A stretch of DNA of 10,805 nucleotides from Bacteroidales bacterium (GCA_009784635.1 WRBG01000054.1:1-10805); one strand, 5' to 3'; positions 1 through 7,178 are shown, numbered from the stretch's first letter. The notes: a model not told the origin generated them from the sequence alone. Numbers and translations: made by a program.

Positions 1-82
1 CAAGGCCATGTCCCTAAAGTTCCGCAAACGTATTTTTATGAATCAATTTTTAACTAACTTTGCCCAAAATCAAACCAAAAAA

Positions 83-895
83 CTACACACCTATCGGTAA
101 ACTTTTATTTGACGACGTACACTCTACCGCTTGGTCGCAAACGCCGCCTACGATTAAGTCGTCCAAAACAAACCCGTCACAGAGAAAAACAAGGTTGACT
201 CCGTTTTGAGGACGGTTTTGCAACAGGGTACGCACCTCTCCCTCGTAACGGTAAAGAGAAGCGGCGGTGCTAAATTGTCGGATTTCGCTTTTAACGGATT
301 CGTATCCATCGCAAGCGGTTACATACCAATAGTACACAGATTCTCCGTGAAGGGCCGAAAAAAGACTGACTTGGGTATTGGCCCCACATGCCACGGCTTC
401 ATGAGGTGTTTCTTCCCGATAATAATACAGTGTGTAGGTTATATGGTCCTCATTGACATCCACAGAAGGCTCCCAGCTAAAGCTAATCCCCCCCGAGGGC
501 AGGTCGGCCGCCAAATTTGCCGGCGAGATTAAGACGGGAGGGCTGGGGGGCGTGTTTCCCGTATATGCTTGTTGTTGAATAGAAAAGACTTGCCCCTGTC
601 CCGAATCGCCCATCGCAATCATAATATTGGCTTGACGGGAGCTGCGGGTAATATGCTTTCCTACGGTAAACGTAACCGTGGTATTTCCCTGTCCGGACAA
701 CGGAGAAGCCTGCACATAGGGAGGAAGATTCCCAATTTTCCAATCGGTGTTGGTTCTTATGTTTAGCGTTAGCTGACCGCCCTCTGCCGATATGGTCGCG
801 GAGGAGGACTGAATGGATAAAAACGGGTCCACAGAGCATGCTGCAAGCCACAACGAGAAGGATAACAATATAGAGAGGCGGACGTAGCGAGACAT
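83..895 (-). CDS. BACON/fibronectin-like lipoprotein with truncated M64-type peptidase domain (probable gene remnant)
   Basis: A 270-residue protein. The start at 895 was chosen because it places a lipoprotein signal directly at the N-terminus: a basic MSRYVR, a hydrophobic stretch, then the lipobox LAAC with the lipidated Cys at residue 20. Longer in-frame starts put 36 non-signal residues in front. Residues about 26-110 fit a BACON domain (repeated beta strands, an N-T-D-W turn at 49-52, a terminal SIQQQA). Residues about 118-211 look like a fibronectin type III-like domain. Residues about 215-258 resemble the beginning of Bacteroidota M64 (IgA-peptidase-like) domains, with NGVNLVFLCDGF where the family usually has a GDGF-type motif. 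The protein then ends after about 12 unrelated residues at a TAG. No zinc-binding HExxH is present, so it cannot be an active peptidase. Likely a decayed or truncated surface lipoprotein; the rest could also lie out of frame beyond the window start. Domain calls rest on recall of the families. Confidence 0.68.
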   Translation of the reverse strand: MSRYVRLSILLSFSLWLAACSVDPFLSIQSSSATISAEGGQLTLNIRTNTDWKIGNLPPYVQASPLSGQGNTTVTFTVGKHITRSSRQANIMIAMGDSGQGQVFSIQQQAYTGNTPPSPPVLISPANLAADLPSGGISFSWEPSVDVNEDHITYTLYYYREETPHEAVACGANTQVSLFSALHGESVYYWYVTACDGYESVKSEIRQFSTAASLYRYEGEVRTLLQNRPQNGVNLVFLCDGFVLDDLIVGGVCDQAVECTSSNKSLPIGV

Positions 896-912
896 AACAC
901 AAGAATTAAAAG

Positions 913-944
913 ATTGGACGCAAAGATAACAATTACTACCTTTG
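913..944 (+). promoter_or_regulatory. Bacteroidota-type promoter of glyS
   Basis: TACCTTTG at 937-944 matches the TAnnTTTG -7 consensus exactly. ATTG at 913-916, three of four bases of the TTTG -33 element, lies 20 bases upstream, which is the usual spacing. Transcription would start near 951, giving a leader of roughly 14 A/T-rich bases before the ATG at 965 and no Shine-Dalgarno site. Confidence 0.65.
921..928 (-). promoter_or_regulatory. Candidate -7 element of the divergent lipoprotein gene
   Basis: On the minus strand the bases read TATCTTTG, an exact TAnnTTTG match 25 bases before the lipoprotein ATG at 895. No clear TTTG -33 box is seen at the expected distance. The element lies inside the spacer of the glyS promoter on the other strand, so the two promoters overlap physically. 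Confidence 0.5.
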
Positions 945-964
945 TCGGAGAATAAATTTAACAC

Positions 965-2503
965 ATGACTCAAGACGACTTGTTTAAAAACATTATTGCC
1001 CATGCCAAAGAGTATGGATTTGTATTTCCTTCCAGTGAAATCTACGACGGATTAAGCGCCGTATACGATTACGGACAGATGGGGGTGGAGCTCAAGAACA
1101 ACATTAAAAGTTACTGGTGGGAGGCCATGGTGCGTCTGCATCAAAACATTGTGGGATTGGATGCGGCTATTTTTATGCATCCAAAGATTTGGGAAGCCTC
1201 CGGCCATGTGGGGGCGTTTAACGACCCGCTGATTGACAATAAAGATTCTAAGAAACGCTATCGCGCCGATGTGCTGTTGGAGGATTACTTGGCCAAGCAA
1301 CAGGAAAAAATAGATAAGGAGGTAGAAAAAGGGCAAAAACGATTTGGAGACGCCTTTGACCGCGTACAATTTCTATCCACCAATCCCAATGTATTGCGAG
1401 TCAAAGAGAAAATAGACACGATTTCGCAAAGAATGAGTGAGGCGCTCCATAAGAACGATTTAGAGGGATTGCGCCAGCTCATCCTTGACTGCGAGATTGC
1501 TTGCCCCGTATCCGGCTCCCGTAACTGGACGGATGTGCGCCAGTTTAATTTAATGTTCAGCACCCAAATGGGCAGTCTGAACGAGGAGGCCAATCAGATT
1601 TACCTAAGGCCCGAAACCGCGCAGGGTATTTTTGTGAACTTTTTGAATGTGCAAAAGACCGGCCGCATGAAAATCCCCTTTGGAATCGCCCAAATAGGCA
1701 AGGCCTTTAGGAACGAAATTGTAGCCCGTCAGTTTATCTTTAGAATGAGGGAATTTGAACAAATGGAGATGCAGTTTTTTGTTCGTCCGGGAGAAGAAAT
1801 GAACTGGTATAACTATTGGAAAGAAGCGCGTTTACGTTGGCACACCTCCTTGGGTCTTGGGCCGGAGCGTTACCGTTTTCACGACCACGACAAATTGGCC
1901 CATTACGCCAATGCCGCCTGCGACATTGAGTTTGCATTTCCCTTTGGATTCAAGGAATTAGAGGGGATTCACTCCCGCACCGATTTTGATTTGTCTCAAC
2001 ATCAGAAGTTTTCCGGCCGCAAGCAGCAGTATTTTGACCCCGAAACCAACGAAAGTTATGTGCCTTATGTTGTGGAAACCTCCATCGGCTTGGACAGGAC
2101 TTTCCTTGCGGTGCTTTCTGCGGCCTATACAGAGGAACATATAGCGGAGGGAGAATCCCGTGTGGTATTGAGGCTTCCGGCGGTATTGGCCCCCGTAAAA
2201 GCCGCTGTTTTGCCTTTGGTCAAAAAAGATGGCTTGCCCCAAAAGGCCCGTGAAGTATGGCAACTGTTAACATACGACATGAATACCCAATACGACGAAA
2301 AAGACAGCATTGGAAAACGCTACCGTCGTCAAGACGCCATTGGGACGCCCTACTGCATCACCATTGACCACCAAACCCTCGAAGACAATATGATAACCCT
2401 AAGGGAGCGGGACTCCATGACTCAAGAACGGATTCCCGTCTCTGCCATCCGCAGCCGGATACTCGAACACATCTCTTTGGGCGAGGCTCTGCGCAAAATC
2501 TAA
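965..2503 (+). CDS. glyS: Glycyl-tRNA synthetase, class II single-chain (alpha2) type
   Basis: Attaches glycine to tRNA-Gly in the cytoplasm; essential for translation. The 512 residues match the usual size of the eukaryote-like homodimeric bacterial enzyme rather than the separate alpha/beta form. Class II signatures are visible: RPETAQG at 215-221, the motif 2 segment starting FRNE at 248-251 and running into FRMREFEQMEMQFF, the DLSQHQKFSGRK region, and motif 3 ETSIGLDR at 371-378. Residues from about 400 to the end form the anticodon-binding domain, with RYRRQDAIGTPYC inside it. The ATG at 965 follows a clear promoter and the protein begins like its homologues (QDDLFKNIIAHAKEYGFVFPSSEIY). 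The stop is 24 bases before the aminotransferase gene in the same frame, with no visible terminator, so read-through into the sugar genes is likely. Confidence 0.96.
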   Translation: MTQDDLFKNIIAHAKEYGFVFPSSEIYDGLSAVYDYGQMGVELKNNIKSYWWEAMVRLHQNIVGLDAAIFMHPKIWEASGHVGAFNDPLIDNKDSKKRYRADVLLEDYLAKQQEKIDKEVEKGQKRFGDAFDRVQFLSTNPNVLRVKEKIDTISQRMSEALHKNDLEGLRQLILDCEIACPVSGSRNWTDVRQFNLMFSTQMGSLNEEANQIYLRPETAQGIFVNFLNVQKTGRMKIPFGIAQIGKAFRNEIVARQFIFRMREFEQMEMQFFVRPGEEMNWYNYWKEARLRWHTSLGLGPERYRFHDHDKLAHYANAACDIEFAFPFGFKELEGIHSRTDFDLSQHQKFSGRKQQYFDPETNESYVPYVVETSIGLDRTFLAVLSAAYTEEHIAEGESRVVLRLPAVLAPVKAAVLPLVKKDGLPQKAREVWQLLTYDMNTQYDEKDSIGKRYRRQDAIGTPYCITIDHQTLEDNMITLRERDSMTQERIPVSAIRSRILEHISLGEALRKI

Positions 2504-2527
2504 GAAACTGCTTCTGAACACTGCATT

Positions 2528-3655
2528 TTGAATCCGAATCCTCCCATACAGATGGTTGACCTAAAAGGCCAATACCTCAAGATTAAAGATGAGATAGATG
2601 CAGCCATGGCAGAGGTAATCGAATCATCCGCTTTTATTAACGGCCCGCAGGTAACACGGTTTGCGGCGCATTTAGCCGGTTATTTAGACATTCCACACCT
2701 CATTCCCTGCGCCAACGGAACAGACGCCCTCCAAATTGCCCTTATGGCGTTAGACTTGAAACCCGGAGACGAGGTAATCGTGCCGGCGTTTACCTACGTG
2801 GCTCCTGCGGAGGTAATCGGCTTGCTTGGACTGGTTCCGGTTCCGGTAGATGTGGATTGGAGGAATTTCAATATGCTGCCCCAAGCATTGGAGCAGGCGT
2901 ACTCGTCCAAGACGCGGGCGGTCATACCGGTACATTTGTTTGGACAGAGCGCGCCTATGGACCCGATTTTGGAGTGGGCCCAAAAACACGGCGTGTTCGT
3001 GGTAGAAGATGCGGCACAGGCCTTGGGAGCGACCCATAAGGAACAACGGGCGGGCTGTATGGGCCACATTGGCTGTACGTCGTTTTTCCCTTCTAAAAAC
3101 TTAGGCTGCTATGGAGATGGAGGCGCCCTAATGACCAAAGACTTCAAATTGGCAGAGCGCATCAAGATGATTGCCAACCATGGGCAACGAAAAAAATACA
3201 TACATGAATTATTGGGCTGCAACTCTCGATTAGACAGCTTACAGGCCGCCGTCTTGGATGTAAAATTGAAGTATTTGGATGCTTATGCGGCGGCGCGTTA
3301 TGCGGCGGCCCAAAGATATACGGCGGCTTTGCGGGAAATAGAAGGGGTGGTTTGCCCCGTAGAGGAAAGCTATTCCTCTCATGTGTATCACCAATATACC
3401 CTAAGGGTACTCCATGGCCGGCGGGATGACTTAAAGCGCCATTTGGCTGCTTCCGGTATTCCGGCCATGATTTATTATCCCATGCCGCTGAATCAGCAGC
3501 AAGCGTTTGCATCCATTATCCGTTTAACCGGTACGCTTGAGGCATCGGAACAACTGAGTAAAGAAGTCTTGTCGCTTCCCATACATACAGAATTAAAACT
3601 TGAGGAACAGCAATTGATTTGTGAACAAATCAAGCGTTTCTTTCAAAACAATTAA
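2528..3655 (+). CDS. DegT/DnrJ/EryC1-family PLP aminotransferase, WbpE/WlbC type
   Basis: Likely transfers an amino group from glutamate to UDP-2-acetamido-3-keto-glucuronic acid, giving the 3-amino sugar of the diacetamido-uronate pathway. With the TTG start the protein has 375 residues. NGTDALQ at 63-69 fits cofactor phosphate binding, the Asp of VVEDAAQALGA is at 161, and the PLP Lys is at 190 in FFPSKNLGCYGDGGA, an arrangement I recognise from WbpE of Pseudomonas aeruginosa. RLDSLQAAVL follows as in the family. The start is uncertain: TTG at 2528 gives five more N-terminal residues than WbpE, while ATG at 2552 gives MVDLKGQY, about three fewer. TTG starts are uncommon in this phylum. The acetyltransferase follows after 3 bases, and its substrate would be this enzyme's product, so the two are surely coupled. 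Related DegT enzymes such as PorR of Porphyromonas gingivalis act in A-LPS synthesis; the exact substrate here is inferred from neighbours. Confidence 0.88.
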   Translation: MNPNPPIQMVDLKGQYLKIKDEIDAAMAEVIESSAFINGPQVTRFAAHLAGYLDIPHLIPCANGTDALQIALMALDLKPGDEVIVPAFTYVAPAEVIGLLGLVPVPVDVDWRNFNMLPQALEQAYSSKTRAVIPVHLFGQSAPMDPILEWAQKHGVFVVEDAAQALGATHKEQRAGCMGHIGCTSFFPSKNLGCYGDGGALMTKDFKLAERIKMIANHGQRKKYIHELLGCNSRLDSLQAAVLDVKLKYLDAYAAARYAAAQRYTAALREIEGVVCPVEESYSSHVYHQYTLRVLHGRRDDLKRHLAASGIPAMIYYPMPLNQQQAFASIIRLTGTLEASEQLSKEVLSLPIHTELKLEEQQLICEQIKRFFQNN

Positions 3656-3658
3656 ACA

Positions 3659-4261
3659 ATGGATACAGGTTCTTTTTTTGCCCATCCCAGCGCTGTGATT
3701 GACGATGGATGCGTCATAGGAAACGGCGCCAAAATTTGGCATTTTTCACACATCATGAGCGGGGCGGTCGTAGGGCCATCCTGCACGATTGGACAAAATG
3801 TGATGGTGGCCACCGGAGTGGCGCTGGGGAAAAACGTAAAAGTACAAAATAACGTATCCATTTATTCCGGGGTTACTTGCGAAGACGATGTCTTTTTGGG
3901 GCCATCCTGTGTGTTTACCAACGTAGTCAATCCCCGCAGCGCGGTACAGCGTAAAAACCAATATGCACCCACCCGCGTAGGACGGGGGGCCACCATTGGC
4001 GCCAACGCCACCATTCTTTGCGGACTTAATATTGGAACTTACGCCTTTGTGGGGGCCGGCGCCGTAGTAACCCAATATGTCCCAGACTATGCCTTGGTGG
4101 TTGGAAATCCGGCCCGACAGACAGGTTGGATGAGTAAGATGGGACACCGGTTGCATTTTGACGCATCGGGACAGGCTCAATGCCCGGAGGGTAAAGATTT
4201 TTATAGATTGCTGCAAGACGATTCCGGATGCAGCAGGGTAGAGGCGGTTGTTTTACCGTAA
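3659..4261 (+). CDS. UDP-3-amino-sugar N-acetyltransferase, WbpD/WlbB type (left-handed beta-helix)
   Basis: Likely acetylates the 3-amino group of UDP-2-acetamido-3-amino-glucuronic acid with acetyl-CoA, producing UDP-2,3-diacetamido-2,3-dideoxyglucuronic acid. The 200-residue protein begins HPSAVIDDG at 9-17 and is built of hexapeptide turns (VIGNGAKIW, CTIGQNVMVATG, VGRGATIGANATI, LNIGTYAFVGAGAVV) typical of a trimeric left-handed beta-helix. The segment KVQNNVSIY (61-69), VFTNVVNPRS with Asn88, and the C-terminal VVGNPARQTGWMS (147-159) are very like WbpD/WlbB as I recall them. It starts 3 bases after the aminotransferase stop, so translation is probably coupled. Its last 9 bases overlap the 3' end of the convergent anti-sigma gene. 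The last 40 residues are more variable and contain two Cys, as the family often does. Confidence 0.9.
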   Translation: MDTGSFFAHPSAVIDDGCVIGNGAKIWHFSHIMSGAVVGPSCTIGQNVMVATGVALGKNVKVQNNVSIYSGVTCEDDVFLGPSCVFTNVVNPRSAVQRKNQYAPTRVGRGATIGANATILCGLNIGTYAFVGAGAVVTQYVPDYALVVGNPARQTGWMSKMGHRLHFDASGQAQCPEGKDFYRLLQDDSGCSRVEAVVLP

Positions 4262-5470
4262 CACATAGTTTATTCCCATACCAAAGCCTATGGAAACAGG
4301 CCATTCGGTACGCATACTTGTTGGCTGATTGCAGTCGAAATGGTAGCCGAATCGAGGCTCTGCATAGATTCCAAAACTCTTGCCAAGCCGGTAGTTGATG
4401 CCCAAGGCTCCATGCAGCGACCACTGCAAGCCGTCTATAGAGAAATTGCTTTTTACGACCGTAGTTTGCATAAAATCTGTAATAAAACTTGTATGGATTT
4501 GCCGGTATGTGCCCTGCACCCCTTTTTCGACCATAAAGCCCGCAGTACTGTAGATGCTCCATCTTGGGTGGACGTTCCACAGATTTACAGACAGATGGAC
4601 GGGTATGCCGATATAGTGCAATTTTTGGTGTATTTCATAACCGAGTCCTTGAAATTGCGATGCTAAATAGGTATACACCACCCCGCTTTGTATACCGCCC
4701 CATGTTCCTGTGTTTTTCCAAATCATAAGCCCAAAAGACAAGGGCGGCAGGTGCCGGGTGTTAGTGAAATGAGCGCCGGAAGACAAATACATAACCGAGG
4801 AGGCGAGGTTGCTCTCAGCCTTAGGAGCATATACAAAATTATAACGTGTTTTTAAGGCATTGGGAGCTATGCTTGTAGAGGAGCCGCCGCCAGCCCCGAA
4901 AGCCGCTGCCAGCGTCCATTTTTTATCTTTCTTCAAGGTGGTTTTTCCCGTGGGAAAGTCTTCTTCCGTCCAAAGGCTTACCGCAGGTGGTTCTCTCCGT
5001 TCTTGAGGTTCTCTCCGTTCTTGAGCCGCCGGAGGCGTATCGGTTGCAGCAACCAATACCTCCTCTTGTTGTATGGAGGCTGTTTCTTGATTTTCACTTT
5101 GTTCCGCCTCCTTCTGCACAGGGGGCTTTGGCGCTCCGGCAGGCCTATCCCATACGGGATTTTGAACCACTGCAAGCAAGTCATTTTGCAGGGACTTGTC
5201 GTCCATCTCTATGACATTGACCTGTTGGGCCATTTCGATTACTTGATGCGTTTCGTCTGTGCTTGGACGGGGAAACAGAAGCAGACCGGCAATCATTGCG
5301 GCCGCTGCCATGCCTCCGCCCATCCACCGCATCATCGTCTTATGCCTTAGCCGGTTTAAGCTCCGCTCAATTTGGTCCCAATGCTGCTCCACCGGCGTCC
5401 GGTGGTTCCTTAGCTTTTGGCGGAACAATTCGCCCAAGGCATCCTGTTGGTTATACTCTTTCATATTCAT
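4253..5470 (-). CDS. Anti-sigma-like protein with single transmembrane helix and C-terminal outer-membrane beta-barrel (Dma-like)
   Basis: A 405-residue protein with three parts. Residues 1-45 are cytoplasmic and charged (DALGELFRQKLRNHRTPVEQHWDQIERSL), resembling the short anti-sigma segment found beside Bacteroidota ECF sigma factors. Residues about 49-66 form one transmembrane helix rich in Gly, Ala and Leu. Residues about 67-182 are a low-complexity Pro/Glu/Gln linker that could cross the periplasm, containing a six-residue tandem duplication (QERREP twice, 150-161). Residues about 185-405 show alternating aromatic strands and end GFGMGINYVLR, as expected for an 8-strand outer-membrane barrel. 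This plan matches the dual-membrane-spanning anti-sigma (Dma) proteins reported in Bacteroides thetaiotaomicron. It overlaps the sigma gene by 4 bases (ATGA), so they are translationally coupled; ATG at 5464 is an alternative start. Inferred role: hold the sigma factor inactive at the inner membrane until the outer-membrane part senses a change. Ligand and regulon are unknown. Confidence 0.78.
   Translation of the reverse strand: MNMKEYNQQDALGELFRQKLRNHRTPVEQHWDQIERSLNRLRHKTMMRWMGGGMAAAAMIAGLLLFPRPSTDETHQVIEMAQQVNVIEMDDKSLQNDLLAVVQNPVWDRPAGAPKPPVQKEAEQSENQETASIQQEEVLVAATDTPPAAQERREPQERREPPAVSLWTEEDFPTGKTTLKKDKKWTLAAAFGAGGGSSTSIAPNALKTRYNFVYAPKAESNLASSVMYLSSGAHFTNTRHLPPLSFGLMIWKNTGTWGGIQSGVVYTYLASQFQGLGYEIHQKLHYIGIPVHLSVNLWNVHPRWSIYSTAGFMVEKGVQGTYRQIHTSFITDFMQTTVVKSNFSIDGLQWSLHGALGINYRLGKSFGIYAEPRFGYHFDCNQPTSMRTEWPVSIGFGMGINYVLR
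4989..5024 (+). repeat. Perfect 18-bp tandem duplication in the periplasmic linker of the anti-sigma gene
   Basis: The unit GGTTCTCTCCGTTCTTGA occurs twice, at 4989-5006 and 5007-5024, without mismatch. It is a multiple of three and encodes, on the minus strand, the duplicated QERREP residues 150-161. Copy-number change by slippage would alter linker length without breaking the frame. Confidence 0.9.
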
Positions 5471-6003
5471 TGGTTCATACTCTCTTTCAACATTTTCTGT
5501 AACATCTGCCGGGCTCTGGCGTACTGCGAACGCACCGTGTTTTCGCTGATTCCAAGCTCCCTTGCAATCTCGATATGCGGATATTCTTCTATGGCGTACA
5601 TGTTAAAGACAATGCGGTATTTAGTCGGAAGGCGGGCAATGCTGGCGAATAAATCGTCGGCAGTAAGCTGTTCAAAGGGCGAAACGTCTGACTCTAACGC
5701 TTGAAATTCAAGCTCTTCTGCACCAAGGGCGCGTTGCCAAGCACGGCCGCGCCTAAGATGTTCAAGAGCCGTTGTTACAAAGATTCTCCTCATCCAACCG
5801 TTAAAAGACCCACGACCGGAGTAGGAGTGAATCTTTGTGAACAACTTGACAAACCCATCGTGCAGCAGGTCCCGAGCCGTATCGGAATTGCCTACATAGC
5901 GCAGACAGACACTCATCATGGCCGACGCATGCAATTCATATAGCGCTCTTCGGGCACGGGAATCTCCCCGCCTACACCCTTCAATCAGCTGCCTTTCTTC
6001 CAT
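5467..6003 (-). CDS. ECF-family RNA polymerase sigma factor
   Basis: A 178-residue sigma-70 family protein with only regions 2 and 4. Region 2 spans about 16-87: ALYELHASAMMSVCLRYVGN, then DTARDLLHDGFVKLFTKIHSY (the -10 recognition and core-binding helices), then FNGWMRRIFVTTALEHLRRGR. Region 4 spans about 112-170: LTADDLFASIARLPTKYRIVFNMYAIEEYPHIEIARELGISENTVRSQYARARQMLQKML, a helix-turn-helix of the usual ECF form. ATG at 6003 was chosen because MEERQLIEGCRRGD is the normal ECF beginning; an in-frame ATG at 6045 would add 14 residues lacking family resemblance. Its stop overlaps the start of the barrel-type anti-sigma gene by 4 bases, the classic sigma/anti-sigma pairing. It diverges from rmlB across 107 bases. 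No extra C-terminal sensor domain is present. Promoter specificity cannot be read from the sequence. Confidence 0.93.
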   Translation of the reverse strand: MEERQLIEGCRRGDSRARRALYELHASAMMSVCLRYVGNSDTARDLLHDGFVKLFTKIHSYSGRGSFNGWMRRIFVTTALEHLRRGRAWQRALGAEELEFQALESDVSPFEQLTADDLFASIARLPTKYRIVFNMYAIEEYPHIEIARELGISENTVRSQYARARQMLQKMLKESMNQ

Positions 6004-6078
6004 TGTTTCTATTGTATAGATGCACGACATCCCCAAATGTTGCAAAAAAAAGAAAATATTTTTTTGGCGACTTATTCA

Positions 6079-6086
6079 TATCTTTG
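6079..6086 (+). promoter_or_regulatory. Candidate -7 element of the rmlB operon
   Basis: TATCTTTG matches the Bacteroidota TAnnTTTG element exactly, 24 bases before the rmlB ATG at 6111, predicting a leader of about 18 bases. No TTTG is found at 19-21 bases upstream; the nearest (6063-6066) is only 12 bases away. The promoter may therefore be weak or activator-dependent. Confidence 0.5.
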
Positions 6087-6110
6087 CATAACTATTTAAC
6101 GGAACATCTA

Positions 6111-7178
6111 ATGAAGGGCAAATATACGATTTTAATCACCGGCGGAGCGGGTTTCATTGGTTCGCACGTGGTAAGGAGGTTTATAAAACGCTATCCCGAT
6201 TACCAAATCATCAATTTAGATGCCTTGACGTATGCCGGTAATTTGGCCAATCTAAAGGATATAGAGGCGACTCCCCAATACCTTTTTGTGAAAGGGGACG
6301 TATGTGATGTGGCGCTGGTTCAAAAACTCTTTGCCGACTACGCCATAGACGCGGTGATTCATTTGGCCGCGGAAAGCCATGTAGACCGTTCCATTTTGGA
6401 CCCCTTTGCCTTTGCCCGTACCAATGTAATGGGCACCCTAACGCTGTTACAGGCCGCCAAGGAGTTTTGGGCCGGAAGTGGCGCAGGCAACCATTTGTTT
6501 TATCACGTATCTACCGACGAAGTATACGGAAGTTTGGAGGGCGATGGATTTTTTACCGAGACCACGCCTTACGACCCCCATTCGCCCTATTCGGCCTCCA
6601 AAGCCTCGTCCGACCATTTTGTACGGGCTTATCGAGACACCTATGGCTTACCGGTGGTGATTTCTAACTGTTCCAACAACTATGGCCCCTGTCAGTTTCC
6701 CGAAAAACTAATCCCCCTGTTCATCCGCAACATCTGCCAAAACAAGCCTCTGCCCGTATACGGAACCGGCCAAAACGTCCGCGATTGGCTCTATGTAGAA
6801 GACCACGTTCAAGCCATAGACCTGATTTTTCATCGGGGCAGGAGGGGGGAGACCTATAATATTGGCGGATGCAACGAGTGGAAAAACATTGATTTAGTCC
6901 GATTATTAGTGCGCATCACCGACCGGCTGCTGGAACGAGCGTCGGGCAGTTCCGATGGTTTGATTACATTTGTAACCGACCGCGCCGGCCACGATTTGCG
7001 CTACGCCATTGATGCCTCTAAACTGACCGGAGCGTTAGGCTGGGCCCCATCGCTGGGCTTTGAAGAAGGATTGGAGCGGACGGTGCGTTGGTATTTAGAC
7101 AATCAAGAGTGGTTGGAGCAGGTTAGTTCGGGGGCGTACAGGGATTATTACGAGAAAGTATATGGAGGGAGAGCATGA
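6111..7178 (+). CDS. rmlB: dTDP-glucose 4,6-dehydratase
   Basis: Converts dTDP-glucose to dTDP-4-keto-6-deoxyglucose in the cytoplasm, the entry to dTDP-rhamnose and other 6-deoxy sugars. The 355-residue length is normal. It is an extended short-chain dehydrogenase: the NAD-binding GGAGFIGSH at 11-19, DALTYAGNLANL at 38-49, HLAAESHVDRS at 85-94, the catalytic Thr135-Asp136-Glu137 in STDEVYG, and the Tyr160/Lys164 pair in YSASK. NCSNNYGPCQFPEKLIPLFI and VYGTGQNVRDWLYVEDH, later on, are diagnostic of RmlB within the family. ATG at 6111 was taken because the motif starts 10 residues later as usual; an upstream in-frame start at 6003 would overlap the promoter. No rmlA, rmlC or rmlD is in the window, so the final sugar is unknown. 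It heads a plus-strand run that includes another sugar-nucleotide enzyme gene (8355-9332). Confidence 0.95.
   Translation: MKGKYTILITGGAGFIGSHVVRRFIKRYPDYQIINLDALTYAGNLANLKDIEATPQYLFVKGDVCDVALVQKLFADYAIDAVIHLAAESHVDRSILDPFAFARTNVMGTLTLLQAAKEFWAGSGAGNHLFYHVSTDEVYGSLEGDGFFTETTPYDPHSPYSASKASSDHFVRAYRDTYGLPVVISNCSNNYGPCQFPEKLIPLFIRNICQNKPLPVYGTGQNVRDWLYVEDHVQAIDLIFHRGRRGETYNIGGCNEWKNIDLVRLLVRITDRLLERASGSSDGLITFVTDRAGHDLRYAIDASKLTGALGWAPSLGFEEGLERTVRWYLDNQEWLEQVSSGAYRDYYEKVYGGRA

Noticed and set aside
483..902. 139-residue minus-strand open frame overlapping the lipoprotein.
   Set aside because: It overlaps the lipoprotein in another frame, lacks domain resemblance, and the lipoprotein frame has a signal sequence and recognisable domains.
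3746..4216. 156-residue minus-strand open frame opposite the acetyltransferase.
   Set aside because: Composition is that of an antisense shadow of hexapeptide repeats; no family resemblance.
4209..4235. Inverted repeat TGCTGCA / TGCAGCA with a 13-base loop near the end of the acetyltransferase gene, a possible terminator.
   Set aside because: It lies inside coding sequence, the loop is long, and no T run follows directly; the stem could be chance codon use.
6034..6041. Minus-strand AACATTTG as a -7 element for the sigma factor gene.
   Set aside because: It differs from TAnnTTTG at the first base and has no -33 box at 19-21 bases; ECF genes may also use their own unknown promoter motif.
6017..6044. 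Imperfect dyad (GATG..CATC, ACAT..ATGT) upstream of the sigma gene as an operator.
   Set aside because: The arms are only 4 bases and interrupted by mismatches; expected by chance in this length.
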